From NCBI GenBank assembly GCA_903945175.1, contig CAJAUM010000121.1:62001-126000 (forward strand): a DNA stretch of 64,000 bases, given 5' to 3'. Each line of letters opens with the position of its first letter. Within the stretch, counting starts at the first letter, position 1. The notes under the pieces were generated by a model, which was not told the DNA's origin, did no database searches, and worked only from the letters and a program-made list of their open reading frames with translations. The translations under genes and the position numbers were made by a program. This document shows positions 8,692-17,061 of this stretch, piece by piece. This stretch comes from an uncultured Bacteroidales bacterium (lineage in GTDB: Bacteria > Bacteroidota > Bacteroidia > Bacteroidales > FEN-979).

Positions 8692-9690
8692 TTGTTGACG
8701 CTGCCAATATCCAGATATCTGACCAAGTCGGGGATAAATTTCTTTTTTATCCTGGGTATTCTTGTTTTACAGGGAGGTGCTTCCATTTTTGCCCAGCAAC
8801 CCACGCTCATCACACATTACATGTTCACCAACATGGCCATCAATCCCGCTTTTGCGGGCAATAGTGGTGGCATATGTGCAACCGGTCTCGCCCGACAGCA
8901 ATGGATTGGGTTCCAGGACCCGGATGGATCACAAACGGCCCCTCAGGTATTTCTGCTTACGGTTGATTCGCCCATCAAAGTCTTGCATGGCGGCATCGGA
9001 GGCTCGTTGTATCAGGATAAACTTGGTTTTTTCAAGAATATCGGGTTAAAACTCGGATATGCCTATAAAATGGAAGCCGGAAACGGAGATCTTTCATTTG
9101 GCCTTCAGGTGGGATTTCAAAATGGCACCTTTGATTTTTCAAAGTTAGATCTGGGTCAGGGCGCAGGTAATTTATCTGAGGATCCTGTACTCCGGGAATT
9201 ATCAGGAAAAACCAGTGACATGACCTTCGATATGGCTGCAGGGGTATTATACAAGGTTCCCGAAAAGTTTTATATCGGACTCTCTGCCGACAATCTGCTG
9301 CAGTCGTCTGCAAAAAAAATTGCGTATCAATTGCGTCGCACCTTTTACCTCAGCGGAGGATATGAGTGGATATTGCCGAACAATCCTGCTTTTGAATTGC
9401 AGCCATCGGTGTTGTTCATGTATGATGGGGCGGCATTTCAATTCAACCTGAGTGCACTGGTATTGTATAATAAGAAATTTTATGGTGGCCTTGGTTACAG
9501 GCTGCAGGATGCGGTTTCGATACTGGCAGGCGTGAATATTAAAAATCTTCGCATTGGACTCTCTTATGATATCAGTACCTCGGCGCTGAGTAAGTATAAC
9601 AGCGGGGGAGTAGAAATCATGGTAAGTTACTGCTTTAAAATTGACGTTGATAAATTCAGGAAAAGTTACAGAAACACACGTTTCTTATAA
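8692..9690 (+). CDS. porP: type IX secretion outer-membrane protein PorP/SprF
   Basis: A 332-residue outer-membrane beta-barrel protein of the PorP/SprF family. A signal peptide ends near FAQQ (residue 36), then comes the family hallmark TLITHYMFTNMAINPAFAG. The remainder alternates short amphipathic strands and ends with a hydrophobic strand near the C-terminus. PorP binds the GldJ/PorK-PorN ring and is required for type IX secretion; SprF paralogues serve adhesins. Being directly upstream of gldK points to PorP proper. The start seems to be TTG at 8692 (two TTG codons in tandem), since no ATG precedes the hydrophobic signal. Confidence 0.88.
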   Translation: MLTLPISRYLTKSGINFFFILGILVLQGGASIFAQQPTLITHYMFTNMAINPAFAGNSGGICATGLARQQWIGFQDPDGSQTAPQVFLLTVDSPIKVLHGGIGGSLYQDKLGFFKNIGLKLGYAYKMEAGNGDLSFGLQVGFQNGTFDFSKLDLGQGAGNLSEDPVLRELSGKTSDMTFDMAAGVLYKVPEKFYIGLSADNLLQSSAKKIAYQLRRTFYLSGGYEWILPNNPAFELQPSVLFMYDGAAFQFNLSALVLYNKKFYGGLGYRLQDAVSILAGVNIKNLRIGLSYDISTSALSKYNSGGVEIMVSYCFKIDVDKFRKSYRNTRFL

Positions 9691-9701
9691 AATAAAAAGT
9701 G

Positions 9702-9709
9702 TATTTTTG
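9702..9709 (+). promoter_or_regulatory. possible -7 element of a gldK promoter
   Basis: TATTTTTG matches TAnnTTTG and lies about 80 bases before the gldK ATG, 11 bases past the porP stop codon. It could give gldKLMN a transcript independent of porP. No good -33 element is present. Confidence 0.35.
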
Positions 9710-9791
9710 CCCCTTTGATTTGGAAAACAGTTGTTATATCATAATAAATCTCAATACATCGCGTTATTTTTCTTCCATTAATTGGACAAAA

Positions 9792-11159
9792 ATGAAAAAA
9801 CTGCTTATTTATTCCGCCTTGCTCATATTTCTGGGAAGCTGCGGTAACTCAGGAAGTGGTGAGCTTACGGGAGTAAAAAATCGAAAGCGATATTATTCTC
9901 CGGATCCATTTGGTATGGTTTACGTTCCCATGGGAGCGTATACAATGGGTGTAAGCGATGAAGATATGCCATATGCCCAGCTTAACAACCCGAAAACTGT
10001 GACAGTCCAGGCTTTTTATATGGACCAGACTGAAATTACAAACAATGAATACCGCCAGTTTGTTTATTGGGTGAGAGATTCGATTGCACGAAGGATTCTG
10101 GGAGAAACAAAACCGGAACTTTACTTTATTTCAGAAAACAAGAAGACCGGTGAACAATTTGATCCTCCCTTCCTGAACTGGGAAAGCAAATTGGAATGGA
10201 ACTCCGATCAGCAGGATGTCCGCGATGCCCTCGCTCAATTATATCTTCCTGAAAATGAGCGTTATTTCAGAAGAAAAGAGATTGATACCCGCAAACTTTA
10301 CTTCGAGTATTATTTTGTTGACCTGAAAGCCGCATCCCGGAAAGATTATGCAGCCCAGCCCGAACCGAAGGAGGCTGGTTTGGCCAATCGGCCGCAAGGA
10401 TTGAAAGACCGCTCAGTTTATGTGCGTAAGGAGGTTATTAATGTTTATCCTGATACCTTGTGCTGGATCCATGATTATGCATACTCCTTTAATGATCCGA
10501 GTACTGAAAAATATTTCTGGCATCCTGCGTATGACAACTACCCTGTGGTTGGTGTAAACTGGCGCCAGGCTAACGCTTTTTGCATCTGGCGTACCCAATT
10601 TAAAAACAGTTTCCTTTTTGGTAAAAAAGGTGAAACGTTTATCAGCGATTTCCGCTTGCCTACTGAAGGTGAATGGGAATGGGCCGCACGTGGCGGATAT
10701 GATGGCAACCCTTATCCCTGGGGCGGTCCATATACAAGAAATGATAAAGGATGTTTCCTGGCCAACTTTAAACCCATGCGCGGTGATTACATTGCAGATG
10801 GTGGTGCTACCACCGTCATTGTGGGTCATTACCCCGCCAATGACTACGGACTTTACGATATGGCTGGCAATGTGGCCGAATGGACTGTTACGGCCTTTCA
10901 TCCATCTTCCTACAATTTTTCATGGGACCTGAATCCTGATTATAAATACAATGCCAAGGATGCTGATCCGCCAGCACTGAAACGTAAGGTTACCCGTGGA
11001 GGTTCGTGGAAGGATGTTGCCTATTTCCTTCGTGTTTCCACACGTTCCTATGAATACCAGGATACCGCCAAATGTTACGTTGGATTCCGCTGTGTCCAGA
11101 ATTTCCTTGGCCGTCAACGTGATGACAACCCGGCAAGGGCTTCCAAAGTGTACAGATAA
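9792..11159 (+). CDS. gldK: gliding motility/T9SS lipoprotein GldK (PorK)
   Basis: A 455-residue lipoprotein: MKKLLIYSALLIFLGSC is a signal with lipobox Cys17. The rest is an FGE-sulfatase (formylglycine-generating enzyme-like) fold, recognised by FGMVYVPMGAYTMG, GVNWRQANAFC, RLPTEGEWEWAARGG, YDMAGNVAEW and RKVTRGGSWKD. In T9SS, PorK/GldK and PorN/GldN form the large periplasmic ring attached to the outer membrane; it is structural rather than catalytic. The start is ATG at 9792, because it directly precedes the signal peptide. gldL follows after 45 bases. Confidence 0.96.
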   Translation: MKKLLIYSALLIFLGSCGNSGSGELTGVKNRKRYYSPDPFGMVYVPMGAYTMGVSDEDMPYAQLNNPKTVTVQAFYMDQTEITNNEYRQFVYWVRDSIARRILGETKPELYFISENKKTGEQFDPPFLNWESKLEWNSDQQDVRDALAQLYLPENERYFRRKEIDTRKLYFEYYFVDLKAASRKDYAAQPEPKEAGLANRPQGLKDRSVYVRKEVINVYPDTLCWIHDYAYSFNDPSTEKYFWHPAYDNYPVVGVNWRQANAFCIWRTQFKNSFLFGKKGETFISDFRLPTEGEWEWAARGGYDGNPYPWGGPYTRNDKGCFLANFKPMRGDYIADGGATTVIVGHYPANDYGLYDMAGNVAEWTVTAFHPSSYNFSWDLNPDYKYNAKDADPPALKRKVTRGGSWKDVAYFLRVSTRSYEYQDTAKCYVGFRCVQNFLGRQRDDNPARASKVYR

Positions 11160-11204
11160 ATTTTAAAACCACTCCTCTTCATTAACATCTAATTCTTTCT
11201 AACC

Positions 11205-12239
11205 ATGGCTTTACTCGATTTTGTCAAAACAAAGCATTATAAGAACTTCATGGCCAAGCTCTATGGCTGGGGGGCTGCTGTTGTTATTATTGGTGCATTG
11301 TTTAAAATCAACCATTACACCGGTGCTGACATCATGCTCATCATTGGATTGGGGACTGAATCACTCATTTTTTTCTTTTCTGCTTTTGAGCCACCCCATG
11401 TTGAGCCTGACTGGAGCCTTGTTTATCCTCAGCTGGCAGGTATTTATCATGACGATGAAATTGATCCTACCAGAGCGTTTAATTCAAAGGATACTGTAAC
11501 CCAGGAATTGGATAAGATGCTTGAAAAGGCAAAAATCGGCCCTGAATTGATTGCCAGCCTTGGCTCCGGATTAAGCAAGCTGTCGGAAACCGCTTCGAAA
11601 TTGTCGAATGTTGCAGATGCTTCCCTGACCAACGACAAATATATCAGCACCATGAAAAATGCGACAGAATCTGCTTCACACTTGAACGATTCCTACCGCA
11701 AAGTGTCCTATACATTGGAGCAAAACGTAAGCGCATCGGAGGAGCAGTTGGCTCACATCAAATCAACCTCCAAAAGCGCCTCCAACCTCACTTCGGTATT
11801 TAATGAAGTGGGAGAATCCCTTAAAGAAGATCTTACTGCCAATAAAGCGTATGCCGTAAGCATTGCAAAAGTCAACTCAGCAGCGAACCAGTTTGTTGAA
11901 AAATACAATGAATCGGCTGAATTATTATCAAAAACAGCTGAAACCCTGAATGCATCTGCAACCGGTGGCGCAAGCTATAACAAAGAACTCCAGCGTGTTT
12001 CCAGCAACCTTTCAGCGCTGAATGCCTTGTATGAACTGCATCTGCAGGGTTCCACCCAACAAATGGAAGACACCAAACATCTTAATTCGCTGATGAATAA
12101 ATTCGCAGTTAACCTGAATGATTCCCTGTCCAATACGGAAAAATTCAAAGTTGAGGTTGACAACCTGACCAAAAACATCGTCGCCCTCAATAAAGTTTAT
12201 GGGAATATGCTTTCGGCCATGAGTGTTGGAGGAAAATAA
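11205..12239 (+). CDS. gldL: T9SS inner-membrane motor protein GldL (PorL)
   Basis: A 344-residue protein. Two membrane helices at about residues 18-38 and 43-62 are separated by a short loop with HYTGAD and followed by FEPPHVEPDWS, the conserved GldL signature. The long C-terminal part is Ser/Ala/Asn-rich helical cytoplasmic sequence. GldL with GldM forms a proton-driven 5:2 rotary motor powering secretion and gliding; a membrane glutamate in helix 2 (LGTESLIFF) is the candidate proton-carrying residue. It lies between gldK and gldM on one transcript. Confidence 0.96.
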   Translation: MALLDFVKTKHYKNFMAKLYGWGAAVVIIGALFKINHYTGADIMLIIGLGTESLIFFFSAFEPPHVEPDWSLVYPQLAGIYHDDEIDPTRAFNSKDTVTQELDKMLEKAKIGPELIASLGSGLSKLSETASKLSNVADASLTNDKYISTMKNATESASHLNDSYRKVSYTLEQNVSASEEQLAHIKSTSKSASNLTSVFNEVGESLKEDLTANKAYAVSIAKVNSAANQFVEKYNESAELLSKTAETLNASATGGASYNKELQRVSSNLSALNALYELHLQGSTQQMEDTKHLNSLMNKFAVNLNDSLSNTEKFKVEVDNLTKNIVALNKVYGNMLSAMSVGGK

Positions 12240-12275
12240 TCAGGATTAACTTACTTGTTTAAAATATATAACTAG

Positions 12276-13886
12276 ATGGCTGGATATAAGGAGACACCGA
12301 GGCAAAAGATGATCGGGATGATGTATCTCGTTCTTACGGCATTGCTCGCATTGAATGTCTCAAAAGAGATCCTGGATGCTTTTCTTGTGGTCAACGAAAG
12401 CATGGAGACCACGAACGAAAACTTCACAAAAAAACTGGATAATACCTATTCAAAATTCAAGATTCAATACCAGTTAAACCCGAATAAAGTTGGTCCCTAT
12501 TGGGATAAAGCCCAACAGGCACATATACTTTCTGATAAACTCGCCAGGTATATCGACAGCATCAAATTTGTGGTAATCATGCGTACCGATAAACTTGCCA
12601 CATACGAAGATGCCAAAAAGCTGAATTTGCGAAATGCCAAAAGAAAGGACAATTATGATACGCCTACCAGGTATTTTATAGGAAGTTCAACTGACGGTTC
12701 ATCCGGTGAGTCAAGGATTCTGAAGACGAAGATTGAAGCGTACAAAAAACAGATGATAGAACTGGTTGATCCTAAATTCAGGAGTACCATCAAGTTGGGA
12801 ATGGATACAGAGGGCCCGTTTTATGATAAGGATGGAAATAAGCAAAATTGGGAAATGCATAATTTCTATAGGACCATCCTGGCTGCCACCGTTACCATCC
12901 TGAATAAAACGAAGGCGGAAGTGTATAATGCCGAGTTTGATGTGGTCAACAATCTCTTCAGTTCCATCGATGCTTTGAACTTTAAATTCGATAAAATTCA
13001 GGCCAAGGTCATCCCGAGAAGCAGTTATATATTCCTGGGTGAAGAATATCAGGCTGAAATTCTGGTCGGAGCCTATGACACAAAACAAAACCCAAATGTC
13101 CGCTATATATTGGGATCAGACACCCTGACCCCTGGAAATTATCGGAATGCTACGCCGATCGAAGGTTCAAACGGACTGGTTGTATTGAAACTGAGCGGAT
13201 CTTCGGAAGGATTAAAGAAATTCGCCGGCCTTATTAAGGTGGTCAGCCCGCTTGGAGATACGATGACATTCCATTTTAAAGATGAATATATCGTTGCCAG
13301 GCCTGCCATTACCATCTCACCGAGTAAAATGAATGTTTTCTATATTGGGGTTGATAATCCTGTAGATATCAGTGTCCCTGGAGGGCCAGAGCGCATCACT
13401 CCTACGATCTCTGTCGGATCAATCCGGGCTGAGGGCAAAGAGTGGATCGTCTCAAATTTGACCGCAACCGGCACCCGCGAAGCAATCATCAGTGTGAATG
13501 CCGTATTTTCAGGGAAGACCAAAAGCATGGGTTCCTACAAATTCAGGCTGAAAACAGTGCCAGACCCGATCATCAAAATTGCCGGCAAGAATGAAGGATT
13601 CATTTCAAAATCCTTGCTGCTTGCCAGTCCGATGCTGATTCCTGAAATGCCGGCCGGATTTGATTTTGACCTTCGCTACAATGTGACATCTTTTATCTTT
13701 TCCACCTCGACATCGGCCGGTGAAGGCAGTGATGTCAAGGTTCAGGGAAACCGGCTTACACCTGAAATCCTGAAAACAATTACCAATGCACGCAGGGGAC
13801 AAAGAATCTGGTTTGACGATATTTATGTCAAGGGTCCCGACGGAGGCAGGAAAATAAATGCCAGTCTTAGTTTGAAATTGAACTGA
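12276..13886 (+). CDS. gldM: T9SS motor protein GldM (PorM)
   Basis: A 536-residue GldM. The N-terminus MAGYKETPRQKMIGMMYLV leads straight into its single membrane helix (about residues 12-32), which includes the conserved LTALLALNVSKEILDAF. The periplasmic part is a helical domain followed by Ig-like beta domains, matching the D1-D4 architecture known for GldM. It spans the periplasm from the GldL motor to the PorK-PorN ring. Length is normal for the family. The start is ATG at 12276, 36 bases after gldL. Confidence 0.96.
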   Translation: MAGYKETPRQKMIGMMYLVLTALLALNVSKEILDAFLVVNESMETTNENFTKKLDNTYSKFKIQYQLNPNKVGPYWDKAQQAHILSDKLARYIDSIKFVVIMRTDKLATYEDAKKLNLRNAKRKDNYDTPTRYFIGSSTDGSSGESRILKTKIEAYKKQMIELVDPKFRSTIKLGMDTEGPFYDKDGNKQNWEMHNFYRTILAATVTILNKTKAEVYNAEFDVVNNLFSSIDALNFKFDKIQAKVIPRSSYIFLGEEYQAEILVGAYDTKQNPNVRYILGSDTLTPGNYRNATPIEGSNGLVVLKLSGSSEGLKKFAGLIKVVSPLGDTMTFHFKDEYIVARPAITISPSKMNVFYIGVDNPVDISVPGGPERITPTISVGSIRAEGKEWIVSNLTATGTREAIISVNAVFSGKTKSMGSYKFRLKTVPDPIIKIAGKNEGFISKSLLLASPMLIPEMPAGFDFDLRYNVTSFIFSTSTSAGEGSDVKVQGNRLTPEILKTITNARRGQRIWFDDIYVKGPDGGRKINASLSLKLN

Positions 13887-13907
13887 TAATATCCATAAGG
13901 AGGTAAT

Positions 13908-14765
13908 ATGAAAAAAGCATTTTTCCTGGTTTTATTCACCCTTGTTTTAGGGGGATTAAGCCTTACATCCTATGCACAGGTGCTGGAAGGCCCTCCCAGG
14001 GATGGGGTGTACGATAAAACGGCCATAACGCAGGTTCAGCCCATTCCTTACCCATATCTCAGGGAAGCAGATATCGTTTGGACCCGGAGAGAATGGAGGA
14101 TCCTGGATCTACGCGAGAAGATGAATCAGCCATTTTACTTTCCTGAAAAGCCCCAGAATAACTGGCGCAGCTTTGTAACTATCATCATGGATGGATTGAG
14201 GGAGGGAACCATCACGGCCTATTCCAGTGAATCGGATCAGTTCCTTGTACCTCTGACTTTTAAGGAGTTGCTTGATAAATTGGAGCGAAGTGATTCTGTC
14301 CGTCTGCCACGTCCCGAAAATCCTGATATTTTATTTGATACGGTTATCAAAACGGAATTTGATCCGGCCAATGTAAAAAAACTGAAAATCAAAGAAGATT
14401 TCTATTTCGACCGGCAAAGATCGGTCATGGAGGTAAGGATTTTGGGTATCTGCCCGGTGGTTGATGAAATTGACAGAAATACGGGTGAAAAACGATTCGA
14501 AAAAAATCTCTTCTGGATCTATTTTCCGGAATGCCGTAACCTGTTTGCTAAAAATGAAATGTTTAACACGAAAAACGGATCTGCCGGCAGAATGACCTAT
14601 GATGATGTGTTCATGAAACGCATGTTCTCAAGTTATATTTATAAAGAAGAGAATGTGTATGACCGTGCCATCAACGAATATGCTACAGGGATTGATGCGC
14701 TGCTTGAGGCTGAAAAAGCCAAGAAAAACCTGTTTGAATTTGAATCAAATCTCTGGGAATACTAG
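13908..14765 (+). CDS. gldN: T9SS ring protein GldN (PorN)
   Basis: A 285-residue periplasmic protein: a signal peptide ends near LTSYAQ (residues 20-24), followed by the GldN core with the segments REWRILDLREKMNQPFYFP and KIKEDFYFDRQRSVMEVRI, and FEKNLFWIYFPECR near the C-terminal third. PorN/GldN pairs with PorK/GldK in the periplasmic ring. It starts 21 bases after gldM; AGGAGG lies shortly before the ATG, one of few good Shine-Dalgarno matches in this window. It ends the gld block and is followed by a hairpin terminator. Confidence 0.95.
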   Translation: MKKAFFLVLFTLVLGGLSLTSYAQVLEGPPRDGVYDKTAITQVQPIPYPYLREADIVWTRREWRILDLREKMNQPFYFPEKPQNNWRSFVTIIMDGLREGTITAYSSESDQFLVPLTFKELLDKLERSDSVRLPRPENPDILFDTVIKTEFDPANVKKLKIKEDFYFDRQRSVMEVRILGICPVVDEIDRNTGEKRFEKNLFWIYFPECRNLFAKNEMFNTKNGSAGRMTYDDVFMKRMFSSYIYKEENVYDRAINEYATGIDALLEAEKAKKNLFEFESNLWEY

Positions 14766-14808
14766 TCCGGAACAAACCCGGCGTTAAAATAAACGTAAAA
14801 GATAACGG

Positions 14809-14842
14809 GAGGCTGTCTCAAGTAACGGAGACGGCCTCTTTT
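14809..14842 (+). terminator. intrinsic terminator after gldN
   Basis: GAGGCTGTCTC and GAGACGGCCTC form an 11-bp stem with one G-U pair and an 8-base loop, followed by TTTTC. It lies 43 bases past the gldN stop codon and would close the porP-gldKLMN transcript. Confidence 0.8.
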
Positions 14843-14877
14843 CATTTCTTTCTTCAGGATCTTTGGGCCAAATTTCC

Positions 14878-14885
14878 TATTTTTG
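14878..14885 (+). promoter_or_regulatory. probable -7 element of the recG promoter
   Basis: TATTTTTG matches TAnnTTTG, 23 bases before the chosen recG ATG and just after the gldN terminator. A TTTG at 14862 is closer than the usual spacing. Confidence 0.45.
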
Positions 14886-14907
14886 TCTTGAGCTGATGAT
14901 TAGCCAT

Positions 14908-17013
14908 ATGACAAACGCATTTGCTGAAACACCGATTGAATATCTGAAGGGCGTTGGACCGGCCAGGGCAGAGCTGCTTAAAAGCGAGCTGAAGATATTC
15001 ACCTTTGGTGAGCTTTTGACCTTCTTTCCATTTCGATATCTCGACCGTAGTAAGTATTACCGCATTGCCGACATCACCGCCGATTCGTCCTATATCCAGT
15101 TAAAGGCGAAAATGGTCAGGATTCAAACCATCGGGGCACAAAGGCAACAGCGATTGGTTGCAACAGTAAGGGATGAAAGCGGTGAAATGGACCTTATCTG
15201 GTTTCAGGGAATAAAGTGGGTATCGGAAATGCTGACCGCGCAGCAAGAGTATGTCGTGTTTGGAAAACCTACGCTGTTTAACGGCCGATGGAATATTTCC
15301 CATCCCGAGTTGGAAATTCTTTCTGCAGAACCGGTGCCGTTAAATGAAATTATCAGACCGGTTTATAATTCTACCGAAAAATTGAAATCGAAGGGACTCG
15401 ACTCCCGGGGAATGGCAAAGCTTATTAAGGGGTTGATTCTTAATGACAAATTTTTCCTGACCGAAAATCTCACGCATGGTATCCTTCAGACGCTGCGATT
15501 AATGAACCGGCAAGAGGCATTTTTAAACATCCATTTTCCCCGCTCTCCTGAATTGTTGAAGAAGGCGCAAACCAGACTTAAATTTGAGGAACTTTTTTTC
15601 ATTCAGTTACGCCTGGCCAGGCAGCGCTCGTTGCGGCTTAAAAAGCATGAAGGTCACCGGTTTTTGAAGGTCGGAGATTACCTGAACCAGTTTTACCACC
15701 ATCACCTTACATTTGAGTTGACCAATGCTCAAAAACGGGTCATCAAGGAGATAAGAGCCGATTTGGGATCCGGAAACCAGATGAACCGGTTGCTTCAGGG
15801 CGATGTTGGCAGCGGGAAGACCCTTGTTGCCTTGATGACGATGCTCATCGCGCTGGATAATAATTACCAGAGTTGCCTGATGGCACCAACTGAAATTCTC
15901 GCCAACCAGCATTTCAGCACCATCACAAAGATGCTTGCCGGGTTGAATGTAACAGTGCAATTGCTTACGGGATCCACGAAACCTGCTGTACGGAGGGAAA
16001 TACTCGAACAGCTGTCGCAGGGTAATGTACAAATACTTATCGGAACACATGCATTGCTGGAGGAGAAGGTGCAGTTTAAACACCTTGGCTTTGTTGTCAT
16101 CGATGAACAGCATCGCTTCGGCGTGGCACAGCGTGCCAAACTCTGGGATAAGAATATCATTACCCCGCATGTGCTGGTTATGACCGCCACACCCATTCCC
16201 CGTACGCTTGCCATGACGTTGTACGGAGACCTGGACACCTCTGTCATAGATGAAATGCCCCCTGGCCGGAAAGCAATTGTGACCAGGCATGTTTATGAGA
16301 AGGATCAGGCCGGGGTTTTTAATTTTATCCTGACCAAGATCCGGGAAGGCCGTCAGATATATATTGTTTTTCCGCTTATCCAGGAATCTGAAACGCTGGA
16401 TCTGAAAAACCTCATTGACGGATATCAGCATATCGTTACGGCGTTTCCTCCTCCTGACTTTGCCGTGGGTATGGTTCATGGAAAGATGAAACAGCAGGAA
16501 AAGGATGCCGAGATGAAACGTTTTCTTAGCAATGAAACTCAAATCCTGGTAGCTACTACGGTCATCGAAGTGGGGGTCGATGTTCCCAACGCTTCAGTTA
16601 TGCTGATTGAAAATGCAGAACGGTTCGGCCTTTCACAACTTCACCAATTACGCGGTCGTGTTGGAAGAGGAGGTGACCAGTCCTATTGCATCCTGATGAG
16701 CAGGTATGAGCTTTCGGCTGAAGCGCGCAAACGCATATCAACCATGGTGCGTACATCGGATGGCTTTGAGATTGCAGAAACTGATTTACAACTTCGCGGA
16801 CCCGGCGATTTGCAGGGAACCCAGCAAAGCGGGATCCTCGACCTGCGTATTGCAGATATCGTTAAAGATGAAAAAATATTAAAATATGCCAGGAATGTAG
16901 CTTCAGAAATCATCCTGCACGATCCTTCCCTCAGTAAAAAGGAAAATGACATTCTGGCACAACATCTGATCCAGATGGACCGCAATCAGCAAAATTGGGG
17001 ATTGATTTCATAA
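14908..17013 (+). CDS. recG: ATP-dependent DNA helicase RecG
   Basis: A 701-residue RecG, which remodels stalled replication forks and Holliday junctions. The N-terminal wedge begins with TPIEYLKGVGPARAELL and contains an OB-fold (about residues 60-150). The helicase core has Walker A GDVGSGKT near residue 298, the DEQH box in VVIDEQHRFG, TATPIPRTLAM (motif III), and motif VI QLRGRVGRG. Length is standard. Two ATGs, at 14896 and 14908, are possible; the second directly precedes TNAFAETPIEYL and is preferred, though the choice is weak. Confidence 0.96.
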   Translation: MTNAFAETPIEYLKGVGPARAELLKSELKIFTFGELLTFFPFRYLDRSKYYRIADITADSSYIQLKAKMVRIQTIGAQRQQRLVATVRDESGEMDLIWFQGIKWVSEMLTAQQEYVVFGKPTLFNGRWNISHPELEILSAEPVPLNEIIRPVYNSTEKLKSKGLDSRGMAKLIKGLILNDKFFLTENLTHGILQTLRLMNRQEAFLNIHFPRSPELLKKAQTRLKFEELFFIQLRLARQRSLRLKKHEGHRFLKVGDYLNQFYHHHLTFELTNAQKRVIKEIRADLGSGNQMNRLLQGDVGSGKTLVALMTMLIALDNNYQSCLMAPTEILANQHFSTITKMLAGLNVTVQLLTGSTKPAVRREILEQLSQGNVQILIGTHALLEEKVQFKHLGFVVIDEQHRFGVAQRAKLWDKNIITPHVLVMTATPIPRTLAMTLYGDLDTSVIDEMPPGRKAIVTRHVYEKDQAGVFNFILTKIREGRQIYIVFPLIQESETLDLKNLIDGYQHIVTAFPPPDFAVGMVHGKMKQQEKDAEMKRFLSNETQILVATTVIEVGVDVPNASVMLIENAERFGLSQLHQLRGRVGRGGDQSYCILMSRYELSAEARKRISTMVRTSDGFEIAETDLQLRGPGDLQGTQQSGILDLRIADIVKDEKILKYARNVASEIILHDPSLSKKENDILAQHLIQMDRNQQNWGLIS

Positions 17014-17032
17014 AATTCATTGTTTTTATTCT

Positions 17033-17040
17033 TAATTTTG
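17033..17040 (+). promoter_or_regulatory. probable -7 element of the pheT promoter
   Basis: TAATTTTG matches TAnnTTTG and lies 21 bases before the pheT ATG, in the gap after recG. Confidence 0.45.
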
Positions 17041-17061
17041 CTCCCTTAATCCGTAAGACGC

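Noticed and set aside
15607-16542. Long open frame (311 codons) on the minus strand opposite recG.
   Set aside because: It is fully inside the strongly conserved recG helicase core, has no recognisable domain and a Cys/His-rich composition typical of antisense frames.
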